Shown: positions 46,178 to 56,976 of the stretch, piece after piece
Numbering within the stretch: the first letter of the stretch is position 1
Layout of the letters: every line of letters begins with the position of its first letter
NCBI RefSeq assembly: GCF_947179515.1
Contig: NC_067495.1
Coordinates: forward strand, 21,633,470 to 21,697,469
Direction of reading: 5' to 3'
Length of the DNA: 64,000 nucleotides
From: Apodemus sylvaticus
Lineage: Eukaryota > Chordata > Mammalia > Rodentia > Muridae
Program-made: the position numbers and the translations under genes
Notes under the pieces: generated by a model
The model's database searches: none
The model's input: the letters and a program-made list of their open reading frames with translations, nothing else
Told to the model about the DNA's origin: nothing

Positions 46178-46300
46178 GGTGCCAGTGCTTACATTCTGAA
46201 TTACTTAATGTACATTCTATGGGCCTTGCTGTTCGCATTTCTGGCTGTCTCCCTGGTACGTGTGTTTGCACCATATGCCTGTGGCTCTGGCATACCTGAG
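46178..46300 (+). CDS. Clcn4: Clcn4 coding exon 4 (residues 145-185, Cl- selectivity region)
   Basis: The acceptor is GTCTGATCTCTAG before GGTGCCAGTGC and the donor is GAG|GTAAGC at 46301. The 123-nt exon (phase 0 to phase 0) encodes GASAYILNYLMYILWALLFA, FLAVSLVRVFAPYACGSGIPE. The GSGIPE signature at its end contributes to the anion-binding site of all CLC proteins; the serine in this motif coordinates the central Cl- and its presence instead of proline is typical of Cl--preferring transporters. A young antisense B1 SINE ends about 160 bp upstream of the acceptor. The intron after this exon is the longest between coding exons at about 10.3 kb. Confidence 0.96.
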
Positions 46301-46939
46301 GTAAGCTGTGGCTAAGGTTGTGTACCAACTCTAATCCCCACAGTAAACCCTATAGGTTCACTTAGTACTTAAGGAAACTAAAATATTATCCAGCTAAGTT
46401 ACTTCACTACAGAGTCTAAGCTGGCAAGCTGTGAGTTGAGTCCAGCAGTGTGGCTTTACAATGGGTACTGTATTCAGCACATTGGATCTATTGCTTCTCA
46501 AATGATTAGACCTCTTCCTTGTCTTAAAGCCTGAAGAAACTGAGTTCATGAAGTATCCACATAAAGGTGCTACTGTAGTAACTCTATGATGTAATGTGAA
46601 AAACCAAACAACAGTGGAAAAGTATCACTGGGAAAGTTCGTTGCCATTCAGAAGCTTCTGCCACATTTTACTTTTATGGTGACAGGGTATAAGACTCTTT
46701 AAAAACAAGAATTCTGCTTTTAGAGCTAACACTGGGAATATGCCTGTATGACAGTATTATTCTTATAAATACTTTTTAAAAAAAAAAAAAACTATTTCAT
46801 GTAACCAATGTATCAAGGGAAGGACTCCATCATTCACTGAAACCATCCTTGAAGCCTGGGAAAGTCTACTGGGTAGAATGATGGTAATAGAGCTGAGTCC
46901 TGAAAAACTCAGGCAAAATGGTAACCAGAAAATCATATG

Positions 46940-47085
46940 CCGGGCAGTGGTTGTGCACACATTTAATCCCAGCACTTGGGAGACAGAGGCAGGTGGATTT
47001 CCGAGTTCGAGGCTAGCCTGGGCTACAGAGTGAATTCCAGGACAGCCAGGGCTACACAGAGAAATCCTGTCTCGAAAAACCAGAA
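46940..47085 (+). mobile_element. B1_Mus SINE
   Basis: The sequence follows the B1 consensus with TTTAATCCCAGCACTTGGGA and GGCTACACAGAGAAATCCTG, closing in a short A-rich tail. It lies in the 10.3 kb intron. Confidence 0.88.
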
Positions 47086-47199
47086 AAATGCCTTGCATGT
47101 TCACTGGAGTCAGTGCATTTCCATCATCCTTTGACTGGTTGTATGCTAGCTCCCTGTCTTGCCTCTTGCTTTTTAAAATTGTATTCATTTATTTCTGGA

Positions 47200-47418
47200 T
47201 ACAGCATTCCATGATACAGTGTTTCATGTAAGCCAGGCTATCCTAAACTTACGGTATAGCCAAGGATAATATTGAATTACTTATCCTTCTGTTTCAGTTT
47301 CTCAGGTGCTTGGATGTGCACTACCAGGCCTGCTTTATGTGTTGCTGGGGATTGGACCCAGAGCTTTGTGTACACCAGGGAAGCACTCTACTAACTTAAC
47401 TACATCCCCAATCCATTT
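47200..47418 (-). mobile_element. B4 SINE, antisense
   Basis: GTAAGCCAGGCTATCCTAAAC and GTTGCTGGGGATTGGACCC are the B1-like and ID-like halves in reverse complement. Confidence 0.6.
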
Positions 47419-47629
47419 TCCCCTGTGTTGTACCTTCCAACACTGATGCTGGGCCAAGTAGTTCACACAAAGGGGTTGAAGATTATAAAGAAGATATACT
47501 GAAAAGTTTAATATAGGTTTATTTCAGGAAAGTGAGTAAAGATATATATTGTTATGTCATATTGATTTTCTTGGCAGTTTATTTTGACATAATACATAAT
47601 TTGAGGCTTCTTTACATTTTCAGAGTTTT

Positions 47630-47685
47630 AGCCCATTGCCATCATGGCAGGTAATGTTGTAGAAGTATCTGAGAGTTCTACATCC

Positions 47686-47747
<62 letters not shown>

Positions 47748-47940
47748 GAGAGACAGAGAGAGACAGAGAGAGATGGCTTGGGCTTCTGAATCTTCAAAGT
47801 CCATCTCCAGTGACATACTTCCTACAACTAGGCCACATCTCCTAATCTTTTCTAAATAGTGCCACTTTCTGATGAGTAAGCATCCAAATTTATGAGCCCA
47901 TAAAGAGCAGCATTCTTTATCAAACCACCATACCACCGTA
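47630..47940 (+). mobile_element. Rodent interspersed repeat carrying GA microsatellite, class not assigned
   Basis: CTGAGAGTTCTACATCCAGG, CTTCCTACAACTAGGCCACATC and GAGCCCATAAAGAGCAGC are typical of a common mouse repeat; a GA tract has expanded within it (47688-47773). Confidence 0.5.
47688..47773 (+). repeat. (GA)n microsatellite with CAGA interruptions
   Basis: GA repeats of about 85 bp lie within a rodent interspersed repeat; the second half has several ACAGAG interruptions. Confidence 0.96.
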
Positions 47941-48766
47941 TTTCCTCTGTAAAGCCAATTCTACTCTAGTGGACTATTTACACTTTGAAAGCATTGGTAT
48001 TATGCAAAAGGGCACACTAAAAATCATAGGCTTGTGAGAAAAATGGGTCAAAGTGGGGTCACAACCCTCAAATCCTGACATAGAAGAAGAGAGAAACCTG
48101 CAGGGAACAGTATCACAGTTTCACACATCTTAAATGTCTTCCACCTATGTAAACGCTGCAATAAATAAATATTTTACTTGTTGAAAAACCTTGGTGTTTG
48201 CTTGTGCAAGGTTGAGGCTTAAAGGAATTGTACCTTGAAAGGAGTAAGGTGGTGTATGATCCAAAATCAACAGAAAGGTGTAGGCAACCATGGCACCCTA
48301 GCAGAGGTTTAAGATGGTAGGTATTAGAGACATTAAAATGCACATTTTGTGTTTTCCTGTATAACTCAGTTCAACTAGAGGCACTTTCCTGAATTCACTT
48401 CTTCTTTCTCCTGGGGAAAATTATCCATAAGCAGTTATGAAGTTTGCATTATGCTTCAAAGCAAGTGTTATTGCAGATCTGGCTGTTTTATTTGATAGTC
48501 AAAGTCTAAGGGACCCTGAAAATGAAAAGGAAAGATAATTATTACTGCCCCAGTTTATGATCTTACTGTCCTCCTAGTAAGCATATTTTTACTTAAGCTT
48601 TTCCCCAAACAGGAAGATGATCATTATTGATATTAAAACAGCAATAAATTGCACACTGGCTCAATCCTTTTCCCTTTTCCAAGAACCACAGATGAACGGT
48701 TCTGCTGGTGATCTTGTTGTATAGAACGATGTAACCTTTGTTTCTTCTCCAATGTGAATATCTTTT

Positions 48767-48776
48767 AAAAGTAGCT
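48767..48776. repeat. Target-site duplication, left, of intronic L1
   Basis: AAAAGTAGCT occurs here and again at 51056-51065 directly after the L1 A-rich tail. The left copy is preceded by TTTT, giving the TTTT/AAAA target preferred by the L1 endonuclease. Confidence 0.85.
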
Positions 48777-51055
48777 GTTTTCATTTGACAAAATTCAGCA
48801 TCCTTTCATGCTTAAAGTCTTGGAGAGAACAGGAATTCAAGGCCCATACCTAAACATAGTAAAAGCAATATACAGCAAACCGGTAGCCAGCATCAAACTA
48901 AATGGAGAGAAACTTGAAGCAATCCCACTGAAATCAGGGACCAGACAAGGCTGCCCCCTTTCTCCTTATCTTTTCAATATTGTACTTGAGGTACTAGCTC
49001 GGGCAATTCGACAACATAAGGAGGTCAAAGGGATACAAATTGGAAAGGAAGAAGTCAAACTATCATTATTTGCAGACGACATGATAGTCTACCTAAGTGA
49101 CCCAAAAAACTCCACTAGAGAGCTCCTACAGCTGATAAACAACTTCAGCAAAGTGGCAGGTTATAAAATCAACTCAAGCAAATCAGTGGCCTTCCTATAC
49201 TCAAAGGATAAGCAGGCTGAGAAAGAAATTAGGGAAATGACCCCCTTCACAATAGCCACAAACAGTATAAAGTATCTTGGGGTGACTCTTACCAAACATG
49301 TGAAAGATCTGTATGACAAGAACTTCAAGACTCTGAAGAAGGAAATGGAAGAAGACCTCAAAAAATGGGAAAACCTCCCATGCTCATGGATCGGTAGAAT
49401 CAATATAGTTAAAATGGCCATTTTGCCAAAAGTAATCTACAGATTCAATGCAATACCCATCAAAATCCCAACTCAATTCTTCACAGAGTTAGAAAGAGCA
49501 ATTATCAAATTCATCTGGAACAACAAAAAATCCAGGATAGCTAAAACTATTCTCAGCAACAAAAGAAAATCTGGAGGAATCAGTATCCCTGACCTCAAGC
49601 AATACTACAGAGCAATAGTGTTAAAAACTGCATGGTATTGGTACAGTGACAGGCAGGAGGATCAATGGAACAGGATTGAAGATCCAGAAATGAACCCACA
49701 CACCTATGGCCACTTGATCCTCGACAAAGAGGCTGAAAACATCCAATGGAAAAAAGATAGCCTTTTCAACAAATGGTGCTGGTTCAACTGGAGGTCAGCA
49801 TGCAGAAGAATGCGCATTGATCCATCCTTGTCTCCTTGTACTAAGCTCAAATCCAAATGGATCAAGGACCTCCACATAAAGCCAGACACTCTGAAGCTAA
49901 TAGAAAAGAAACTGGGGAAGACCCTTGAGGACATCGGTACAGGGAGAAAGTTTCTGAACAGAACACCAATAGCGTATGCTCTAAGAGCAAGAATTGACAA
50001 ATGGGACCTCATAAGGTTACAGAGTTTCTGTAAGGCAAAGGACACCATCAAGAGGACAGATCGGCAACCAACAAATTGGGAAAAGATCTTCACCAATCCT
50101 ACATCATATAGAGGGCTAATATCCAATATATATAAAGAACTCAAGAAGTTAGACTCCAGAAAACCGAACAACCCTATTAAAAAATGGGGTACAGAGTTAA
50201 ACAAAGAATTCTCACCTGAAGAACTTCGGATGGCGGAGAAGCATCTTAAAAAATGCTCAACTTCATTAGTCATTAGGGAAATGCAAATCAAAACAACCCT
50301 AAGATTTCATTTTACACCAGTCAGAATGGCTAAGATTAAAAATTCAGGAGACAGCAGGTGTTGGAGAGGGTACAGAGAAAGAGGAACACTCCTCCACTGC
50401 TGGTGGGGTTGCAAATTGGTACAACCACTCTGGAAAGCAGTCTGGCGGTTCCTCCAAAAACTGGGCACCTCACTTCCAGAAGATCCTGCTATACCACTCC
50501 TGGGCATATACCCAGAGGATTCCCCACCATGTAATAAGGATACATGCTCTACTATGTTCATAGCAGCCCTATTTATAATTGCCAGATGCTGGAAAGAACC
50601 CAGGTATCCCTCAACAGAAGAGTGGATGCAAAAAATGTGGTATATCTACACAATGGAGTACTATTCAGCCATTAGAAACAATGAATTCATGAAATTCTTA
50701 GGCAAATGGATGGAGCTAGAGAACATCATACTAAGTGAGGTAACCCAGACTCAAAAGGTGAATCATGGTATGCACTCACTAATAAGTGGTTATTAACCTA
50801 GAAAACTGGAATACCCAAAACATAATCCACACATCAAATGAGATACAAGAAGAAAGCAGGAGTGGTCCCTGGTTCTGGAAAGACTCAGTGAAACAGTATT
50901 TGGCAAAACCAGAACGGGGAACTGGGAAGGGGTGGGAGGGAGGACAGGGGAAGAGAAGGGGGCTTACGGGACTTTCGGGGAGTGTGGGGGGGGCTAGAAA
51001 AGGGGAAATCATTTGAAATGTAAATAAATTATATCGAATAAAAAAAAACTAAAAA
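48777..51055 (+). mobile_element. L1Md-type LINE-1, 5'-truncated, ORF2 C-terminal two thirds plus 3'UTR
   Basis: A recent LINE-1 insertion lies in the 10.3 kb intron in the same orientation as Clcn4. The ORF2 segment reads without a stop for 662 codons from the first ATG at 48808 and continues in frame upstream to the truncation point. It shows the reverse transcriptase core with FADD at residues 88-91 of the open frame and the C-terminal cysteine-rich region. There the usual CX3CX7HX4C pattern has Tyr in place of the second Cys (codon at 50371-50373), so the zinc-knuckle-like motif is damaged. The endonuclease, ORF1 and 5' UTR are absent, so the copy cannot move by itself. The 3' UTR is only about 250 bp with a G-rich tract and A-rich tail. 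Target-site duplications flank it. Confidence 0.95.
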
Positions 51056-51065
51056 AAAAGTAGCT
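51056..51065. repeat. Target-site duplication, right, of intronic L1
   Basis: This is an exact copy of AAAAGTAGCT at 48767-48776, marking the 3' boundary of the L1 insertion. Confidence 0.85.
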
Positions 51066-51084
51066 TTTTTATTATTTAAGTATG

Positions 51085-51260
51085 TTCTTGTTATGTATAT
51101 AGGGGTGGGGGGTGTTCTACAAATGTCACTGTGCGTTCGTGGAGGTCACAGGACTACTATGTGAACTTAGTTCTCTCCTTCCACCTTCCTGTGGGTGTTG
51201 GGGATTGAATTTAGGTCATTAGGCTTGAGTCACAAGTGCTTTTACTTGCTGAGAGATGGA
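51085..51260 (-). mobile_element. B3-type SINE, antisense
   Basis: GTTCTCTCCTTCCACCTTCC and TTGGGGATTGAATTTAGGTC match a reverse-complement SINE head, directly beyond the L1 insertion. Confidence 0.6.
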
Positions 51261-52607
51261 TATTAGTGACTTTAAGGTAGACATCACTATTGGTGGCAAT
51301 TGCACATTCAAGTTTTTTTATGTGACAAAATGGCATGTGATGAAGATAATACTCATAACAGTGATATCAAGTGTGGACCGTAAAAAATGGACCTTAAGTA
51401 TGGTTCTATTTATATGGCAGCCTCAGGTAGCTAAAATAAACACCCTATGTGCTAACTTGATCAAGAAATGCAATTGAATTACTGGAAATGAAGGGAGAAG
51501 AAGGAAGGTTCTTCCAAGGAGGCAAACAGAGCTTTCAAAGCTATCTACTAGGTAGAAGATATGTGGCTGCTTGCCCTATTAACATTTTTTTTTTTTTAGA
51601 AATTGTTAGAATCACATAAAACTAGAAAACTCTTTATTGATTCGTTGGGAATGTTTCATCATGTACCCCAATCCTACTCACCGCCCCAGCCCTCCATATT
51701 CAATCTCTGCCCTTGCATCTTCTTGCCAAAAACAAAACAAATTTAAGATAAAGTACTGTGCTGTGGAAACTGTAGTGTGTCAGTGTGCCCCACAGTATAC
51801 CCTTTGTCCAAACATTTTTACTTGCAAATGTTCACTGCAATAAGTCATTGCTCTGGTTTAAGGCATCTGGCACTACACTATACTGGATCCTCACTGGGAC
51901 TGCTGTAGGATATTCTCTTGTTACCCTATGTCATGGTGATGCTGGAGCTTTGAATCTGCAGGACTGGCCCATACACGTGTTTCAGCAGTTCAGAGATGGG
52001 GTAGATGTTAGGGTAGGCAAACTCAAAGCCCTGGATATGGGCCTGGATGTCTCTGTCAAAAGCCAGACCACAGTGAAAATTGACTTAAAGTAGAAGTTGA
52101 AGTCATGCCACTTCACATTAGCAAAGGTATGGGCTGAGCTGCTTAGAAAAGCTACTATGTCTTACTGGAGTCATGTGATCTATGAGAGTATGTTGTATTT
52201 TTTTGTAGCTCAACAGCAGAGCACTTGCCAGTCTCTTCCTCAATATCATGAAACAATGTGAATATGTGCTTTACTGTTGAGCTACAAACTAGATCAAAAC
52301 AGGTTTTCAAGATTGCTCGTCCATCTAAGAATTTTCTTCCATAGCATTCTGATTATGGTAAAATTCACTTTCAAAATGTTTTTAATGCAGGTTCTCACTA
52401 TATAGCTCTGTGTGGAATTATAATCCAGCACAGACTGACCTTGAACTTTATTAATCATTTTATCTGTACTTCTGGAGAGCTGCCTGAGATCACAGATGTT
52501 CATCACCATATGCACTATACAAATTTTAAAATGCTAATTTGGAGATATTTTTTCTGTGTTATAAATGCACTATGTAAGTTCTGTAAAGCACATTTCAAAA
52601 TGAACAC
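51261..52607. other. Intronic stretch, possibly an unassigned old rodent repeat at 51620-52090
   Basis: No gene is evident. The 51620-52090 part has a composition and phrases (TGTGGAAACTGTAGTGTGTC, GCAGGACTGGCCC) that resemble a dispersed mouse repeat I cannot name. Other empty intronic stretches downstream are 44570-45839, 47941-48766, 52929-53667, 55385-56011, 59941-61214 and 61973-62593. Confidence 0.35.
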
Positions 52608-52928
52608 TTCAGCAAAGGAAATGTCTCAGTTGGTAAGAGTGCTTACTGTGCAAGCATGAAGGCTTGAATTTGAATATTCAGTTGTCAAGTGAAAGTTAAG
52701 CTTGGCTGCCTGTTCCTATAGCACCAGCATTAATGAACGAAGATGGGCAGATCCTAGGAACTCACTGAGCAGCCAGCCTACCTGAAACAGTAAGCTTCAT
52801 GTTTAGTGAGAGGCCTTGTCTTAGAGGACTAAATAGAGAATGATAGAGAAGACAGTCTTTGTATGTGCATACATGGATGCATTCACCTGCATAAATGCAC
52901 CCACATACCACATACACACACAAATATA
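52608..52928 (+). mobile_element. RSINE1-type SINE
   Basis: AAATGTCTCAGTTGGTAAGAG, TGTGCAAGCATGAAGGC and AGTGAGAGGCCTTGTCTTAG match a long RSINE1 copy ending in CA-rich sequence. Confidence 0.68.
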
Positions 52929-53667
52929 AAAATGAACACATACTTTCTTGGCTGTCAGAGTTGAGAGAGACCTAAATTCCTCTTGGAGTTCTCAATTCCA
53001 AAAGCCACAAGTGTTCACTACCAACTGGATAAGAAATTGCATCCTCTCAAAACTTGTTCTTTGCTGATTTCTGTTCTTTACAAAATATGGGCATTCATAC
53101 AAACATTTATTGATCAGAAAGAGCTCTGGAAGAGTCTCTGCAATGCATCTCACTGAAGTCCTGCTTGCCTCAATCTCTGTCAATCCCAATTGAAGTAATT
53201 AGATTTGGGCATCCCCTGGGAATGAATCTGCCTGCTTTAGTTCCTAATTTGATCACGACAATTTTATAAAATCATTTTAGAGGATTACAAAATACCTATT
53301 ACATTGTTCAATTCACCACATGTCATTGTTGGCAAAGGCTCGGGTAATTTAGATGCTTGTGATTTTCTAAGTGGTATTATGTTTTTATAATGTATCCTGG
53401 GGTACAAATCCATATTAACTAACTGACAAAAATTATAGATATTTTTATTTGAGGCAACACAAGAGGGCTAGATTATGGCAGGCATAATCAGACATCCTTT
53501 CAAATCAGAGGTCTGAAAGTCCCAGAGCACAGGCTCAATTAGGGAAACTACTACTAAATGCTAGTTCAACCACCACTCATTAAATACTAGTTCAAGAAGT
53601 ACTGTTCATCTATAGCTAAGGGTCCACTCATGTTCTGTGAGAAGGAACTTAGAGATTTTGGGGATTT

Positions 53668-53769
53668 GTCTCTGTTTCTTTCTGTCTCTGTCTCTCTGTG
53701 TCTCTGTCTCTCTGTCTGTCTGTCTCTCTGTCTGTCTGTCTCTCTGTCTGTCTGTCTCTCTGTCTCTCA
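53668..53769 (+). repeat. (TC/TCTG)n microsatellite
   Basis: A pyrimidine-rich tract made of TCTG and TCTC units. Confidence 0.95.
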
Positions 53770-53854
53770 GTTCGTGTATCTCCTTCCCTCCCCCATCTCC
53801 TCCCTTTCTGTCCTCATCTTTTTCTTCCTCATCAAATTGATAAATGAGAGACTA

Positions 53855-53975
53855 TTAGCTGAGTGACTCTGGTGCCCACCTGTAATCTCAGCACTTGTGA
53901 GGTAGAGGGAGGAGAATCAGCTCAGCTTGACCTAAATAGTGAGACCCTGCCTTAACCCTGTCTCACTAAAAGACA
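53855..53975 (+). mobile_element. Old B1-related SINE
   Basis: CACCTGTAATCTCAGCACTTG and GTGAGACCCTGCCTTAACC are features of an early B1/PB1 element. Confidence 0.55.
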
Positions 53976-54266
53976 AGGGATCTCTAGCATCATCCTGAGA
54001 TGAAAAACGTTCTGTACACAACCTATTAAAATTTGAGGATTAGCCTATTCATATCCTCCCCAAATCAACAACATTGACATGATAAACAGTGTAAGTAGGG
54101 ACTGAAAAAACATGACCCTTAAGGATTGAGAGTTTAGGGGGTTTTGTTACTCTTTTCAGGAGCAGAGCATTTTAGAATCACCTGGCTGTAAAATTCCCTT
54201 TGCCTTGGTTACATCTCAGGGCAATTACATTAGATTTCTGTTGGGGAAGCCAGTTCTTTTTATAAT

Positions 54267-55384
54267 TAATTAATTAACACTCCATATTTTATTTCCCTCC
54301 ACCTACCCTCCTACTGTTCCACACCCGATACCACCTTCCCACACCCTGTATCCATGTGGATATCTCCACCCCCCACCTGACCTCTAAACTCCCTGGGCCT
54401 CCAGTCTCTTGAGGGTTGGGTGCATCATCTCTAAATGAACACAGACCCGGCAGCCCTCTACTGTATGTGTGTTGTGGGGGGGGGGGGGCTCATATCAGCT
54501 GGCGCATGCTGCCGTTTGGTGGTCCAGTGTTTGAGAGATTTCAGGGTTCCAGATTTATTGAGACTGCTGGTCCTCCTACAGGATTGCCCTTCTCCACAGC
54601 CTCTTTCAGCCTTCCCTAATTCTACCACAGAGGTCAGCTGCTTCTGTCCATTGGTTGGGTGCAAATATCTGCACCTGACTCTTTCAGCTGCTTGTTGGGA
54701 CTTCTGGAGTGCTATCATGCTAGGTCCCTTTTTGTGAGCACTCCATAGCCTCAGTAATAGGGTCAGACCTTGGGACCTCCCCTTGAGCTGGATCCCACTT
54801 TGGGCCTGTCGATGGTCCTTCTTTTCATCAGCCTTCTCTCCATTTCCATTCCCGTAATTCTTTCGGACAGGAACAAATATGGGTCAGAGTTATGATTGTG
54901 GGATGGTCCCCCTCTCCTTCATTTGATGCCCTGTCTTCCTGCTGGAGGTGGTCTCTATAAGTTCCCTTTCCCTACTGTAGGGCATTTCATCTAAGGTCCT
55001 TCCCTTTGAGTCCTGAGAGTCTCTCACTTCCTAGATCTCTGGTGCATTCTGGAAGGTTCCCCCAACCTCCTATCTCCTGAGATTGCCTGTTTGCATTCTT
55101 TCGGCTGGCCCTGAGGGCTTCAGTCCTTTTCCCTCCCCTAATAGCAGATCAGGTTCCCCTCTTCTCCCTACTCCATCCCCCACTCTCTACCACTTTCCCT
55201 CCCAGATCCCTCCCTCCCTCCTTCCTTCCCCACTTGTGATTGCTTTCTCCTCCCTCCCAAGTGTAACTGAGGCGTCCTCACTTGGGCCCTTCAGCTCGTT
55301 GACCTTTATAAGTTCCATGGACTGCATCTTGGGTATTTTGTACTTTTTTGGCTATTATCCACTTATTAGTGAGTACATACCATG
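54267..55384 (-). mobile_element. Lx-family L1 3' UTR, inverted
   Basis: Read on the minus strand this is the same type of Lx 3' UTR as at 2.9-4.0 kb, ending at the left in an AT-rich tail near 54267 and starting on the right with the last ORF2 codons (reverse complement of TTATTAGTGAGTACATACCA). The purine-rich sequence of the element appears as pyrimidine-rich on the plus strand at 55120-55260. It lies in the 10.3 kb Clcn4 intron antisense to the gene. Confidence 0.85.
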
Positions 55385-56011
55385 GGAAAGCTAGCTCTTG
55401 ATTAGACCTCTGCAGAGAGAACTACTCCTTGATATTTTCTAGTTTACCAAGTGATTCTGATGATGTTGAAAAGCAGTATGTTTGTTGTTTGAGAAGTTGT
55501 TTTACTTGGCAAAGTCCACAAAAAGACATTTTTATGCTATGCAAATGACACTGACAAGGGAAAACATTATCCTATAACATAGCATACAATTGGGAAAAGT
55601 GGGTAGGAATTTGATTAACTGACCTAGTATCTCATCAATCTAAGTAGGGGCTTGAAAGTTGCTAGCTCAATGGTAAAAATTCACTCTTCTTAGCCCATTG
55701 TGGCAGAGGTTAGAGGTAGAAAAATATTAAACTACTTGGGAAAGTGGACTTCAGTATGCAAAGTCCATCATAGATACTGGTATCTAGTTGAATTCTAGGC
55801 TAAGACTTAAATGCTCTCGTAGGAATAAAACAATTTTTGGCATTGCCAAAATGAAGCAAGTCTTCAAAGCAGTAAGATAGTAGTTCTCTCTGTACTCAAA
55901 GTCCTTTCCAATATGAGATGGCAGGAACAAAGTGTATGACCTATACATAAAGAAACATCATAGTGAAATCTATTACTTTGTATGCTAAAAAATCTATATT
56001 TTTAATAAAAA

Positions 56012-56130
56012 CAATCTGTGCCTGGGCATGGTAGTGCATACCTTCTTTAACTCAAGGCTAGTCTGGACTGTGTAGTGAGACTGAGTTCTAGGCCAGTCAG
56101 GGTGAGACCTTTATGTCAAAAAAAAAGAGC
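56012..56130 (+). mobile_element. B1-related SINE fragment
   Basis: GCCTGGGCATGGTAGTGCATA and AGGCTAGTCTGGACTGTGTAG identify a diverged, internally shortened B1. Confidence 0.5.
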
Positions 56131-56573
56131 AATTTGTTTTAATTCCAATGTATACTCCAAATTATAAAAATGTTATGTGTCTAATTAAAATGAAAAAAGG
56201 CATTAATATTAGGCGGACAAACAAACAAGCAGAAAACATATCTTGGTTGTTATAATTGTTTTAATTTGTTAATTACTGGTGTTAATCTCTTACTGGGTTT
56301 AATTTATAAATTAAAATTTAATTTAATGTATATACAGGTTGATATAATCTGGGTTTCAGGCATCCACTGGAGGGCTGTGTCTCCACAGATAGATAAGAGG
56401 ACTACTATATTAAGATACAAACTTTTGCTGGTACAATATTTTAGTCGAATCAGGAAGTAAAATAGCCTTCCATCCCTGTGACTTAGGGAGTCTTGCTCAG
56501 AGCCATTGCAATTTCTTTACCAGCCCTGGACCATTGTAGTTCATTCCTCCTCACTATCTATCTTCTGTTGCAG

Positions 56574-56780
56574 ATAAAGACTATTTTGAGTGGCTTTATC
56601 ATCAGGGGCTACTTGGGGAAATGGACTCTTCTAATCAAGACTGTCACCCTCGTGCTGGTAGTATCCTCTGGCCTGAGCCTTGGGAAAGAGGGGCCACTGG
56701 TACATGTGGCATGTTGCTGTGGCAACTTCTTCAGCAGCCTTTTCTCCAAGTATAGCAAGAATGAAGGCAAGAGGCGTGAG
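56574..56780 (+). CDS. Clcn4: Clcn4 coding exon 5 (residues 186-254, gating glutamate)
   Basis: The acceptor TATCTTCTGTTGCAG precedes ATAAAGACTATTTTG and the donor is GAG|GTGAGT at 56781. The 207-nt exon (phase 0 to phase 0) encodes IKTILSGFIIRGYLGKWTLL through SKNEGKRRE. It contains the GKEGPLVH motif; the glutamate at residue 224 is the external gating glutamate that couples Cl- and H+ movement in this family. Two membrane helices are predicted around it. The following intron is only 115 bp, so retention is possible: reading through shifts the frame after residue 254 and reaches a stop near 56966. Confidence 0.97.
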
Positions 56781-56895
56781 GTGAGTCAGATCCCTACTGC
56801 CCCCATTGAAAAGGGACATAACTTCGTGGAGTCTCTACCTCACCCCATACATACTAAAGTCCATAAGAGCTCACTTTTCACATTTCGATTTGCAG

Positions 56896-56976
56896 GTGCT
56901 TTCAGCTGCAGCTGCTGCTGGTGTCTCTGTAGCCTTTGGTGCTCCCATAGGAGGTGTGCTTTTTAGTCTGGAGGAG
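56896..56976 (+). CDS. Clcn4: Clcn4 coding exon 6 (residues 255-281, proton glutamate)
   Basis: The acceptor TTTCGATTTGCAG precedes GTGCTTTCAGCTGC and the donor is GAG|GTGAGA at 56977. This small 81-nt exon encodes VLSAAAAAGVSVAFGAPIGG and VLFSLEE. The GAPIGGVLFSLEE motif is a CLC signature, and the final residue, Glu281, is the internal proton-transfer glutamate that distinguishes exchangers from CLC channels. Its presence means the protein is expected to be a 2Cl-/H+ antiporter. Skipping this in-frame exon (27 codons) would remove the proton glutamate without a frameshift. Confidence 0.97.

Noticed and set aside
45729..46328. 199-codon ORF on the minus strand
   Set aside because: It is the antisense of Clcn4 exon 4 joined to a B1 SINE reading; the B1-derived peptide is a common artefact.
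49704..50291. 195-codon minus-strand ORF
   Set aside because: It is the antisense of the L1 ORF2 frame, a composition effect.
53630..53866. Two overlapping Ser/Leu/Val-rich ORFs
   Set aside because: They translate the TCTG/TCTC microsatellite.
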